DNA from: Drosophila persimilis
Taxonomy: Eukaryota; Arthropoda; Insecta; Diptera; Drosophilidae
Reading direction: 5' to 3'
Length of the DNA: 64,000 bases
Assembly (NCBI RefSeq): GCF_003286085.1
Contig: NW_020825288.1
Span: 25,544,001 to 25,608,000 of the forward strand
Below the pieces are notes generated by a model. That model saw only the letters and a program-made list of their open reading frames with translations. It had not been told where the DNA came from and searched no databases. Positions 21,701 to 32,479 of the stretch are shown in pieces. The stretch's first letter is position 1; each line of letters opens with the position of its first letter. Both the position numbers and the translations under genes were made by a program.

Positions 21701-24032
21701 ATTCTGTCCCAATCAAGTCCCTTCGAAACCAACTAAGCGAGTTGTATTGTCAACTATTGCACGATTTTATGATCCACTCGGACTTATAGGGCCAGTTATT
21801 ACTAAAGCAAAAATATTTCTACAGCAGCTGTGGAAAGAAAAGCTTCATTGGGATGAAAGTCTGCCAGTCTCCTTACGCACAACTTGGATCAACTTTATTC
21901 AGCAGTTTGACTCTATGCAACAAATTTCTTTCCCGCGCCTATCTTTCCTTCGAAGCAGCAACCTTGAAATGCATGGATTTTGTGATGCCAGCATGAGTGC
22001 TTATGGAGCTTGCATCTACGCTGTTTCGCAAGGCGACAATGGAGTCAAGGCAAATCTTCTATCTTCCAGATCTCGTGTAGCGCCACTGAAGACTATCACA
22101 ATACCCAAGTTGGAATTATGTGGTGCAGCGCTACTCGCTCAGCTTATGCATGAAGTGTCTTTGATGAACTTCAAGTGCTCTTATTATTGCTGGTGTGACT
22201 CCACAGTCGTTTTGGCTTGGATCAAAAATCAACCATCCAACTTCAATGTATTTGTCGCTAATAGACTTTCTGTTATTCAGGAACTCACATCTGGAATGTC
22301 TTGGCTGCACGTGCCAACTGATCTAAACCCTGCCGATATGCTTTCTCGAGGATCATTACCAGCTGAGCTCATCAATTCTCAACTTTGGAAGTATGGACCT
22401 ACATACTTGACAGCCAGTAAGGATCAATGGCCAAGTACACCTGCTCTTCCAGAGCCGGTTTTGGAGGCACGAAAAACCATACTAATTACAAACTGCGCGT
22501 CAAGATATTTGGTGGAAGAATCAAAGTTTGTAAATTCCTTCCCCAAAATGCAACGAATTTTTGCGTATGTATGCAAATTCATTCATCGACGAAAGTCTGG
22601 AATAACTGTGGAGGACTTGCGTTTGGGAACCGAACTGCTTATTCGTCTTACTCAACAATCTCGTCTATCCACTGAAATAAGAGCCCTGGAAACGCGAAAG
22701 GACATCAAGGCTTCAAGCTCGATCGCCTCTCTTTCGCCATTTTTAGATGATTGCGGTTTGCTTCGAGTTGGAGGGCGTCTTAAAAACTCTACCTTGGACT
22801 TTGAAGCACGGCATCCCATAATATTGCCCAAGAATCATTCCATCACTTCTGCTCTGATACGGCACTTACACGAAAAGCACCTTCACGCTGGACCCCAGTC
22901 GCTATTAGCCATCATTCGTCAAACGTACTGGCCAATCGGTGGCCGAAAGACCGTAGCACACGTAATCCAAAAGTGTGTCAGATGCTTTAGAGTGAAGCCT
23001 CGAACTCTCGAGCAAATAATGGCAGATCTTCCGGTGGACAGAGTCAGCGAATCTCGTGCATTTTTAGTTACCGGCGTGGACTATTGCGGTCCGTTCCTGT
23101 ATAAATCAGAAGTTCGAAACCGGCCCCCACTAAAGTGCTACATGAGCATTTTTATATGCTTCTCCACCAAGGCGGTTCACATCGAGCTTGTGAAGGATCT
23201 TACAACAGCTGCGTTCCTCTCTGCTCTTCGCCGTTTCATTTGCACCCGTGGAAGACCGATTCGTATTTGGTCAGATAATGCCACAAATTTTGTTGGAGCG
23301 CGGAACGAACTGGCGGAACTTAAGTCGCTATTCCTAAGCGACAGTCATCAAGAAGCCGTGCATCAAGCTTGTCTCAACGATTGCATCGATTGGCGTTTCA
23401 TTCCTCCTAGATCGCCACATTTTGGAGGATTGTGGGAGGCGTCAGTCAAGCTTGCTAAGCATCATCTTCGACGTGCCCTCGGATCCTCGCTTCTTGGATT
23501 TGATGAGCTGCGCACTCTCGCGTGCAATATCTGTGCAATCATTAATTCAAGGCCATTGTTTCCTCTTTCAGAGAACCCTGCAGATCTCGATGTACTCACG
23601 CCCAGCCATTTTCTAGTTGGCGCCCCTATCACAACCTTCTTGGAGCCTGACTTGGTTCATTTAAACGTCGATCGCTTGGACCGTTGGCAGAAGGTCACAC
23701 AGCTTCAGCAAATCTTTTGGTCTCGCTGGCGCCAATCGTATTTAACCAGTCTTCAAGAAAGAACGAAGTGGCGCACCCGGAATCCTGAGCTTCACGTCAA
23801 TGATGTCGTTCTTGTTAAGGACGAGAACTTCCCTCCTCTGAAGTGGCCTCTAGCGAGAATCCTCGAGCTCATCCCAGGAGCTGACGGCGTATCTCGAGTC
23901 GCCTTGATCAGGATGGCTACAGGTGTTAGCCGAAGAGCACTTGCAAAACTATGTCTATTGCCTCTACGAGATGAGGTGAAAGGCATGGATCCTTCCACGG
24001 GGGGAGTATGTTCGGGCGAAGCCCGAGTGTAA
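18774..24032 (+). CDS. BEL/Pao Gag-Pol polyprotein
   Basis: One 1,752-residue frame. The ATG at 18774 (AAAATGG context, MDESNDVPEN) is chosen because the frame upstream of it has no ATG. Gag occupies roughly residues 1-450. Near 340-405 lie two classical zinc knuckles (CVFCDNKGHNIYSC and CFNCLKKGHRNTSC) and a third, variant CRTCGEKHHTLLH. An aspartic protease follows with DSGSQ near 481. Reverse transcriptase shows RVVFDGS near 772, a catalytic Asp near 818 and YVDD near 895. RNase H shows HGFCDAS near 1066 and CWCDST near 1140. Integrase shows an H-H-C-C zinc motif near 1362-1410 and DDE residues in VDYCGPF, WSDNATNF and GLWEAS (about 1436-1555). A C-terminal domain of the DUF5641 type follows. 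It makes the particle, copies the RNA and inserts the DNA. No stop or frameshift was seen. Confidence 0.93.
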   Translation: MDESNDVPENRVSFYKLKALSIYKKAVSLRETILNDENNPISEDALSVHLKFLEKMSDSFNVTHSNLEELDVSEIGSDLSNNFDDLAMEIEVRIRSALRRTTQNMPHHSTIRPELNVTASGNVRSRYHIPDIKLPTFRGGYTEWADFYSMFSTVIDQEPFLSKIEKFQHLRSCLDGPALEAVRSLEVSESNYDIALDILNNRFNNKRLIFQAHVAEILRHEKVEDGSTTKLRTLSDKLHSHMRALRSMGTMEEIAGCIIVNSTYKYLDSDTRTKWEELSPPNVIPTWDHFSAFLERRCQAMETMDQAMSIQIHSSQVGKHKRITHSKHSLVATNTIVLECVFCDNKGHNIYSCTRFGNLSPSLRVREARKLRVCFNCLKKGHRNTSCSSGSCRTCGEKHHTLLHINNPLPTSVNTEPANATTSPIQTDLCPGPNLSSSLVAASSPCSPPAQNLSSDVVLLATTVIMIKSRVGDLLPCRALLDSGSQINLITSRFAQRLQLKRAKGSVSVSGIGADSAFHTEGSVNLVIQSRTSDYFTSLTALVAPRITGNQPASSFDVSKWEMPSNISLADPHFNKSQRIDVLIGASLFYDILCVGQIKLERGLPIIQKTRLGWVVTGGGQYSRSSVLLAASSSTELSQTPTVGLDELVRRFWEVENCHGPATEATKEEIACEEHFKKHCGRLPSGEYCVQLPLKLSDSLLGDSYQQAYRRFLNLERKLVRKPLLKAQYAAFIKEYVDLNHMSPVKSDALKQCKFFLPHHCVLREDKTTTKLRVVFDGSACTSTGYSLNDILMSGPTIQPKLVTTLLRFRTFRIALTGDICKMYRCVRVSPQDSFLQCILWRDSPLEELRTFKLDTVTYGTKPAAFLAVRSMHQLAADESSSYPIGSEVVLRDFYVDDLLTGGDTTNEVLEIIRQVSGLLAKGNFKIRKWCSNDTYVLDQTPHEDRETFVKFTDGSDVTKTLGLAWNPTSDELLFSFCPNQVPSKPTKRVVLSTIARFYDPLGLIGPVITKAKIFLQQLWKEKLHWDESLPVSLRTTWINFIQQFDSMQQISFPRLSFLRSSNLEMHGFCDASMSAYGACIYAVSQGDNGVKANLLSSRSRVAPLKTITIPKLELCGAALLAQLMHEVSLMNFKCSYYCWCDSTVVLAWIKNQPSNFNVFVANRLSVIQELTSGMSWLHVPTDLNPADMLSRGSLPAELINSQLWKYGPTYLTASKDQWPSTPALPEPVLEARKTILITNCASRYLVEESKFVNSFPKMQRIFAYVCKFIHRRKSGITVEDLRLGTELLIRLTQQSRLSTEIRALETRKDIKASSSIASLSPFLDDCGLLRVGGRLKNSTLDFEARHPIILPKNHSITSALIRHLHEKHLHAGPQSLLAIIRQTYWPIGGRKTVAHVIQKCVRCFRVKPRTLEQIMADLPVDRVSESRAFLVTGVDYCGPFLYKSEVRNRPPLKCYMSIFICFSTKAVHIELVKDLTTAAFLSALRRFICTRGRPIRIWSDNATNFVGARNELAELKSLFLSDSHQEAVHQACLNDCIDWRFIPPRSPHFGGLWEASVKLAKHHLRRALGSSLLGFDELRTLACNICAIINSRPLFPLSENPADLDVLTPSHFLVGAPITTFLEPDLVHLNVDRLDRWQKVTQLQQIFWSRWRQSYLTSLQERTKWRTRNPELHVNDVVLVKDENFPPLKWPLARILELIPGADGVSRVALIRMATGVSRRALAKLCLLPLRDEVKGMDPSTGGVCSGEARV
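23999..24008 (+). other. Polypurine tract
   Basis: GGGGGGAGTA directly precedes the 3' LTR and would prime plus-strand DNA synthesis. It lies within the last codons of the polyprotein frame, which reads on into the LTR. Confidence 0.7.
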
Positions 24033-24483
24033 ATTTTATACCATTGTTTTATTGCCTATCAATTCACTTTCTTTTCTATTTTGGTCATTATACTAAACTA
24101 ACGTAACGTAAGCGTAGCTTTATCTATGCTCGCTCAGCAACATGCTCTCATTTAATCATCTATTCTTATCTATGCTCGCTCTTGTTATCTTTTCTTTCCT
24201 ATGCCGTCGCTAAGCCGTCAGCAGCTGCGCCTGCTCAAACAGTTACCGCTTGATATAGTTGGAGAACAGACCCCTTTTGTCCCCAATCTATTACTTTGGC
24301 TCGAGATCGGCTCGCTTGCCTCATCCAAGTGTTTCACTCTAATACTATTGTAAAAGGCTCTGGCATCTTTGGCCACCCTCAACACACAAATACCTATAAT
24401 AAAATTTATAACGTTTTCGGAAATTAATAATTTGTGAAATTATTGAACAATCATAGTCAGCGAAAAAGCTCGTTGTCTCAACA
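24009..24483 (+). repeat. 3' LTR
   Basis: 475 bp, same length and, by base-by-base reading, same sequence as the 5' LTR. It contains the last eight codons, including the stop, of the gag-pol frame (24009-24032). It is followed by the right GTTGG target duplication (24484-24488). Confidence 0.95.
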
Positions 24484-24488
24484 GTTGG
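24484..24488. repeat. Target-site duplication, right copy (GTTGG)
   Basis: GTTGG directly follows the CAACA end of the 3' LTR and matches the five bases before the 5' LTR. Confidence 0.9.
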
Positions 24489-27400
24489 GTTGCAAACGAT
24501 AGTTTAAAGAGAAGGATCTTGAGAATTGGAAGATGGAATACATCTGTCCTGAGATGAGTATTGAGCCCCACTCCACAGATTTGTTGGGCACCCAAAATAT
24601 CGAATCAAGGGGCCATCTGCCTGGCAGACATGTCCTCACATCTAAAGGGATCCTTTTTTTCCAGATATCAGCAGAAAATTGAGTGCTAAACGATGAGTGA
24701 AGTCCTGTTTCAGAGACATTTCCCTAGTAGCCCCAAACCTCCTGTGGAAATAGGTGCAAATGTTTAAAAATCTGTTAAAAAGCCACCAAAGATTGTTGTT
24801 AGGACACGTATAGCGTGAAGGAGAGGGGGCCATAGATATCACAACCTTATAGAGCATTCGAATGGCGCAAAACAGAGAACCAATATCTATTCCCGAAAAA
24901 TATATCGATGTGTTTGCATCACAAATTTAAGCTATAAGAATTCTTTTTGGGCTTCTTGTGGAAGGGAAATCCATAATATCGAATATCCCGCAGTTTAACC
25001 TATTTTTAGTAGTCCTTGAATGACAATTTTTAAGCTCTATTTTTTATTCACTCTCCATTTCTCCTCTTTATGGTCTTGTTTTTGTGTGCTCTGCTTGGGG
25101 GTGGGAAAGGGAAAGTCAGAGACTTACTTAACCTTGGTTAAGTGCCAAAAATACTTGGTAAGCTAAACGCAGCTAAACAGAAAATGCAGTCAAGTAGCTT
25201 CCAAGCCACTGACTGCAGATGATGGTCTCGTTTTTGCCTGTTTGGCTGCTGGTCCCACCCACGACTGCCTTTTGGCAACGACGACGCCGGCGAGAAGTCA
25301 ATGAGAGAGTGCTTTCCTTCAAGGATAAGCGCAAAGTTTTCCCCGAACTTTGCCACCAGAACGGTCCTAAGCTGCTTAGTGGAATTTAGCATTTAAGATC
25401 GAAGTGAAAGGTTCCGCTGTGTTGTGCTCTGAGCCCTGGGCTGTGCCGTCTGGCCGGGGTCTGGGCCAAGTTTGTTGCTCCTGAAGTGTTGGCATTAGTT
25501 AACAAAAGTGCTCGCCACAGAAAAGATGAAAGAAGAAAAGCAAAATGAGAAGACAAAAAAAAACAACACAAGCAAACACAAATAGTAACGTTCAATGCCT
25601 CTTTGCACTTACATCATCTATAATAGTCGGTGGCATTCCAGTAATCATCTCTCGGCGTCGGAGTCGGAGTCCCTCAATGATGATGATAATGCGTGAAAAG
25701 ACATCAGCAAAGAAAAAAAAACCCCAACAGCCCATTTCACACCCCAACCCACAGCTTGGGATATGTCGAAAAATACTTTAAAATAGAAATAAAGAATATT
25801 TGAGGAGGAATGTATGAGAATATGGAACATGGGAGTACCCTAGACTGAGAGGCGAAATGGAATAGTAAAGAGAAAGTTTAAATTAAATAGAAAATATAAA
25901 TAAATAGAATTTGCTCAAAATATCAAACATTTTACAATTTAAATATTATATTGAATTTGTAGGAAATTTATTTAATGTAATTTATCTTTTTTCTCTGGGT
26001 GAAGAACAAGGTTATGTGCTGTAAAAGTTTCCCATAAGCGAACGGCTTGAACAGAGGGAATGTCACAAGCCTGCTAGACAAGTCTGATATGCCCAACCAG
26101 TGAAAAGAGTAGCAATGATGCGAGTACAAGTAGAAAAGGTCAGGGAAAAAGAAGCGAAAAAGCAGGCAGGCAAGCGGGGGTGAGAAGAAACCGAACGGAA
26201 CGGAACGGAACAGCGTAAAGATTAACAAGTCATGATTATTAGTTTGGGGAGGGGGAAGCAATCAGGGGGAGTGGGGTGGGGTGGGGTGTTGGATAGCATT
26301 AGGGGGAGTGCGCGTTGCCTGGCAGAATGGTGCAAAGTTCTTTTGATGTTGCAAAGTCTTGGCATTCACTGAAAATGCTTGGGGGGAAATGGATTTGCCG
26401 CTGCTTCTCCTTCTCCTGTATTTTGCAAGTGTTTTGTATGGGTGTGTGTGTGTGTGTGTGTATGTACGCGTGACACTTGGCTGACCTTTTTTAAGTGGTT
26501 TTTGGTCTTGGCCAAAGTTTTCCGGCCGTCGTTGCCGGCTCTGGTGTTGGTGTTGCTTCTCTCCTTATCGTGCATATGTATGTGGTGTTGCCAGCAACAT
26601 CACGCGGTGCATCTGTGTTGACCCCGCTGCAGATCGTCTCGCGCTCATGCAATATGTTGTGTTGCCGTGGAAGTCGATCGGAGAAACTTGTTTCCATTGC
26701 CAAGGCTCGTCTGCAACATGTTGCCAGCCTGACCTTGGCCTTCACAGAGACTGAGACTGAGACTAAGCTTGGCAACATGCTTCGGGCCCCCAAGTTTGTT
26801 GTGCGAATATGGTAATGAGAGACTCTTCTTCACCCCCACCACTCTACCCCCTGCCATACGCTGGTCATTTGGTTTGTGTCTCGACTTAAAGCCTGGGTCT
26901 GAAAACCTAGAGATGGACATGTCGCGTGAGTGTTTTATGTGGTTCCCCATGGAAATCATAAACATCGTATAAAGAGTGAGGGATACAAAGGGGTACAAGA
27001 AGGGGTTATAAATAATATTCAATCTTCCGACGCCAATTCATTGAGATCAACGATACTATCGATTTCTCCTTCTATGATTCGCTGAACTATTAAATGGAGT
27101 GGACTTTATATAAATGAAATTGATATTTTGTCCACATTTCATGCAAAACTTTCCTTATAAAATGTTAAAATATCCCCTTAACCCATTACCTGCGCGATTA
27201 CTTGAGATATATCATGGATATATACTTATCCACCGATTGTTTAGCATACAAAAAACGATGTTTTGCCCTATAGAAACCAAATTTCACCTTTTTGAGATCT
27301 AGTTTACGGCCAGATGTGGCTACAATATCGCTGTTAATTGCATAAAGGACACCTGGATCAACAGATTGGTTTTCATCTATTTTAAGGGATGAAAAACTTG

Positions 27401-29052
27401 AGAGATCAAACGTCGAAAAACACTATTTCGAAATTCTTCACAGTTACCACCATATCTCAGACCTGGTCAGCGCTTCAATGCCTCAAATTTGATCGTTTTT
27501 GTGGGCATTAATATACCCATTTGTCCTTAAAGAGTTATGTCTTTTTTATACCGTTTCATAGGGGTTTAAAAATGAATTCCTTGTGTGTTTTGGTGTCGTG
27601 CAGAGCCGCGTGCCTCCCATCTCTAATGCCAGCCATTGTTGTGCTTCCTCCTTTCTTTCTCTCTCTCTCTCTTTCTATCCGCTCTTTCTCGGCTGTTACG
27701 CATTTTGCGCTTAAGTTTAATTGTTGTTTACTCGAGCATTGGCTTTACTATTATTTTAAATACCATCATCAGCGTCAGCTTCAGCGCCGTCATCAAAGTT
27801 TGTCTCAGTTTGCAGCACTTGGGTCATTGTCCACCTGCGATCGTCCGTCCACCTTTTCGTACTGTCTTTGGGCAGTCTCTTTCTCTTTCTGTTTCTGTTT
27901 CCCTTTTCCCTTTCCCTTTTGTGTTTTGTGTTTGCGTTTACCTTTTCATTCACATTTAATTGCAATTTGTAGGCCCCGGACTTATGATTGGCGGCGCGGC
28001 GTTGACTATTCCTAGAAATCATTATATGATGATGTCACGTTTTGGGTGTTAGTTCTTCCCCCTCCCTCTCCTCCTTCCCCTTCCCCTTCCCCATCCCCTT
28101 TCTCTACTTTTGGCCTGTTGCTGTGGCTTTGTGTCATATCCGGCGGTAGATTGCGGCTTTCGGCTTTGTTTGTTTAGCAAGTTCCCTCCATTCCATCCCA
28201 TTCCATTCCATTCCATTCCATTCCAGTCCGTTCGATTCGAGTATTTCTGTCCATTACCCCCGTCGATGGGCCAATTACTTATGCAACTCTGCGAAAGAAC
28301 GAGCGAAGAACAGTTATTGCATCCCAATTAAAGTGCCAGTGCAGCTGCAACTGTGCAGTGCTCCTCGAACTGCAGTCAAGGCAAGTAATTTGCCATCCAT
28401 CTCATTTAGTTGGAGTTCCGCAAACAATTTGCATAGCGGCGTTCCTCCAAGGCCCAGTCAACTGGAAAAACTCGATACAGCTGTGGCACTTGTGGCACAA
28501 AAAAACGAAGGAAGGAAAACCGCGAGTCACAAGAACCAGAGAAATAGGCAAAAGAAAAGTGGAAATGGTGCAAAAAAATAGAACAAAAACCATTTGAATA
28601 ATTACAATCGAAGGCAATAAATTGAAGCGAATCGCTGGGATTTCCACGATGATGCACTCCTTGCGGAGTTGATTCGATATGTGAGCCATCGAATCATTCA
28701 TTATCCCTCTCTTTTCGTTGGGCATCCACTGGATAGTACTTATTCCCGAGCCCCGTTGCCGCTTCGATTTCTCAAAAGTTTTGCCATGTAAACTGTCCTA
28801 GAACATCGATCCGAACACACACTCAAGTGGCCAGAAGAGACCCCCCTACTGGCTGAGTGGAGGAGCCCTCCTCCTCCTCTCCTCCGTCCAGCATCTGTGG
28901 CTCCCTGCGTGGCTTCCTGGTTGGGTTTTGTGCTCTGCTTTTTTTGTTTTCTGTTGTTTTTTTGGGTTCCCAGTGCGGTCCACTGAGATTTGCAATGGGA
29001 CATGGAACATGCAAAGACATTATCTCCATGTCTGTCCGCACTTTTTCTCCTT
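24489..29052. other. Non-coding stretch
   Basis: No gene could be supported. It holds a TG microsatellite at 26442-26461, CGGAA pentamers near 26199-26212, a CCATT pentamer array at 28188-28225 (which mimics simple satellite DNA but is only about 38 bp long), CT-rich tracts near 27655-27675, and AT-rich DNA at 25860-25990. The frames at 25138-25392 (minus) and 24642-24857 (minus) have protein-like composition, but no other support. Confidence 0.45.
28188..28225 (+). repeat. CCATT pentanucleotide tract
   Basis: About seven CCATT/TTCCA units. Directly visible simple repeat, with no gene around it. Confidence 0.8.
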
Positions 29053-29073
29053 CCCCCCCCCCCCCCCCCCCCC
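29053..29073 (+). repeat. 21-base poly-C tract
   Basis: An uninterrupted run of about 21 cytosines. It creates a spurious 245-codon minus-strand frame (28740-29477) that reads poly-Gly through the tract. Confidence 0.85.
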
Positions 29074-32000
29074 TCTCTGGGTGCCCTCGTGCTGGCGGGC
29101 CAAGGCATTTTTGTCCAAGCTGTAAATGTCAGTAACAAGATTTGCCTCTCCCTGGCCCTCCTGGCTGCTCTTTTTCCTCCTTGGAAGATCTGGTTTTTCC
29201 TAAGCTGCACTCCTCGTACGTGTGGCATGAGTTTTCCATTGCTCCACCGCTCCATCGTTGGGGCAAACATCTTTTCTTGGCTTCTTTTTGGGTCAATGGC
29301 CAATGCTGGACTGTGTTCTGTTTTGCTGTACGGCTCGCCACTTTCTAAGCAAACTTTCCACGCTCTAAAAAACAGTCGAGAGAATGCAACAAGTCGAACA
29401 TTAAGCCGTACGATAATTAGCATTATAATTTGCTTTTTCCTACTTTTTTTCGTACCAGGTTCATCGAACGGATTCACTTGGTTTTCCTCCGGCTTCCTCC
29501 TCCTCTCTTTTTCTTTTTTCTTTTTTCTTTGAACCTTTTTAATGATTGCCCAAGCGCTGATTCGATTCGATTCGATCCGGCCGATCCGGGATGGTTCGTG
29601 CCGCTAATGTCTATTTGATTAATTAAATTAATCATCAATGCTATGTATGAAAATCAATAAAGAAAGAAATCAACGCATAAATGAAACTATAAATAAAGTT
29701 GATGAGGGCCCCCCACCCCCCTCACCGCTCCTTGGGGGGGCCACTTGGGGTCTCTGCCAAACTGTTGACACCAACGATTTGTGTTTTTTTCCCTCTACAA
29801 TATTTTGATGGGTTTCTCGACAGGATTACGTCAGCATGAGGGGGGTAAATCATCAATGAAACGATGGCATTAAGGGGGAGAACCTAATGCGATTGGAGAT
29901 ATGTTTTTAATGATGGAGTAATCAGAGGAAAAGAGTGATTTCATCACAGAACTCTATATACTCTGGAATACTCTATATATGTATTTCCAGCACCCAACTG
30001 CAATGGCAACTCCTTTCTTCTTTCTTCTTGTTCGTTTTTCGTTTTCAACATTAATTAGAAATGTTTACTAATCTAAACTAAAACTATCACAGAGCCACAC
30101 AGCCACAGAGCCGGATATGTAACCTGAAAAGAGAACAATTTGAAAGAAAAACTAAGGTCAACACCAAAGCGCACAACCGAAACCCCAAACTCCGGACTGC
30201 AGTGACTGCAAAACTGTCTGCACAAACAATCACCGACACACACACACATACACAGTGGATAACAATTTGTAAAAACAACACTCGAGTTGAACTTTAAGTA
30301 AACACGAAACGAAAACTACATAAATGAGTTTGCTAAAAACTCGGCACGAAAAAGTTGTCGTCTCTCTCCCTCATTCACTTCCAAAAAAGGAGATGGAAGC
30401 CAGGCCGAAACGAGTAGTCGACGCTGTAGGTACCCTTTAAAGGATTATCGTAAATGAAAGCAGAGATTTTTACCAATGAAGATGGATAAATATGGAATCT
30501 AAACGAACTTTCTTTGAGCCTTAATTCTTTTCTAAATTCTTTCCTTTTATCTACTGTATCGCTCTTTGGCTCAGATCGAACCACCTTCTAGTCGATACTG
30601 GGTATCAAAAGTAGAGTGAAAGGGGAATAGCAGTAGAGAGAGATGGACCGAAAAAAGTTCGTCTCGGTGGGAATGACACAGCAACGAGAACGCTCATGTG
30701 TCTGTCTGTCTCTCTCTGTCTCTGTGTGTGTCTGTGTGTGTCGGGTGTTTGGGTGTTCCTTTTCCACCGTGTCCACATGTTCTCACACTCAAGTGCTGTT
30801 GGACACACGGGTGAGAGGAGCACCGCAGAGCAGGGCAGAGCATGGAAGAGGGGGACGGGTTGGACCGCGAGGAGAGTTGTCGCTGGATTGTGCTTTTATG
30901 CTGTGACACTTTTGTAGACTCACTCTCAGACCCTAGACCATAGACCCCAGTAACCAGTGCCCGGTGCCCCGCTCCCCTCTGCCTCACCTAACCACACTCA
31001 TGATATCAAAAAACTTTGCCGACATGTAGAAGAAGAACAGGGCGAAAAAGATGGAGAAAAAGAGCCCTGATGATAGCAGCACTGATGTGTGAAGTGGGGA
31101 GTGGGGAAAGGGGGGTTGGGGGGAAGTGCGACAGAATGATGCGAAGAGTTGACAACTCTGGTTTGTTTACCCTGCCGCCCTGCCGCCTCAGGGAGATTCC
31201 AATTAATGTCTAAGCATTTTCACGCCATCCATTTGATTGATGCGCCCAGCAATAATTATAAATATTTAAATATAATACTAAATTTTTCCTTTTTTTTTCT
31301 TTCCTATAACCTTTATCTTTATCCGTCACCCTGGTTGTCTGTCTCTTTCTAAACATCATTAGGCGGTTGAAATACCCAGGGTTTCGCTCCATTCCGCTCC
31401 TCTCCGATCCGCTCATTATGGTATCGTTGGGAAGTCATCTAATGTGACTTTTGTGTCTTTCGCTGGCTTCTTGCTCGCCATGTCGGGGCGAAACCAACTG
31501 GAAAATCTGCAATGACGACGACGACGACGACGACGGCGATGGCGACAATTTGATTTGAGGGCAACGACGACAGCTTTTCACGGCTTTAATGGGTTAACAT
31601 TAAGCGACTTGTCGGAGCAAATTTACATGCAAATTGTTAACTCATTTTGCACGTGTCTAGCCCCTCCCCCCTCGCGGTCTATTAGGGCAACACCGGGGGA
31701 ATGCGACTTGGAATTCGGCGATAAGCCGGAGATGGAATTCTGTGGCAAGAGTTTGACTCCAGAAGAAGCAAATGGAAATTCCTTTCGTAATTACACGAGA
31801 TCCTAACGATGTATCCCAGTGTATTCGAATGGGATATAAAAAATCGTAATTGGGAATGATCTGAAGTCCCAAATATGGAAGGAATGCGGTATCGAAGATC
31901 TTTATAGAGAAATGATTACTTTTCATTCGAGTTTAAAAACTACAAGACGTCTGGCAGTGGAACATAAATCATTTCCGAGTTCCCAAAATCCCGAATAAGT

Positions 32001-32437
32001 ATATTTCCCTTCAATCTTCGTTCAGATTTAATGCATCGGGCATTCGCCTAAGCCGATTGGCGATTCTGATGCGGGAAGGAGAAATATCCGGCTCAAATCG
32101 ATAGACCAATGCTCTCGATAATGATTCAGGGACTTTTAATCTCCCATTCACCCCATACATTTCATACAATTTCAATCAAGTCCCCGCCCATCCCCAATGC
32201 ACTGCGAGGCGGGGCTTTATATTTATTTTTGCTAAATCATATCTGAATCAATTACAAAGCTATTACGAGCTGTGCCCCAACCCGCGAGCACGCACCCCTC
32301 ATGGACTCGGTGGACCCCACTCTGGGCCCACTCCGACCCCAACCCGGGGCCTCGGTGCGTCTCATTCCACCTCAATCCCAGCAGGACTGTGCTGGCCATT
32401 AAGCTTGTCATCAAACGTTACAAATTAATTACATTCG

Positions 32438-32479
<42 letters not shown>

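Larger units (their letters stand above)
18041..24483 (+). mobile_element. Complete BEL/Pao-type LTR retrotransposon
   Basis: A 6,443-bp element with two 475-bp LTRs, a tRNA-Trp primer-binding site, one uninterrupted gag-pol frame, a purine tract before the 3' LTR and a 5-bp target duplication. The enzyme order protease, reverse transcriptase, RNase H, integrase and the H2C2 plus DDE integrase signature fit BEL/Pao elements. There is no env-like frame after integrase: the coding frame ends 24 bases inside the 3' LTR. Identical LTRs and an intact frame point to a recent and possibly still competent insertion. I cannot assign it to a named family from memory. It sits in opposite orientation to the neighbouring secreted-protein gene. 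Confidence 0.95.

Noticed and set aside
18041..24483. Endogenous retrovirus with an envelope gene
   Set aside because: The coding frame ends within the 3' LTR right after the integrase and DUF5641-like region; there is no room for an envelope frame, so it is a retrotransposon of the BEL/Pao type.
25138..25392. 84-codon minus-strand frame
   Set aside because: Composition acceptable, but no other gene signal within reach.
28740..29477. 245-codon minus-strand open frame
   Set aside because: It reads poly-Gly through the 21-base C run and is otherwise Arg/Lys/Ser low-complexity. No start context or family resemblance.
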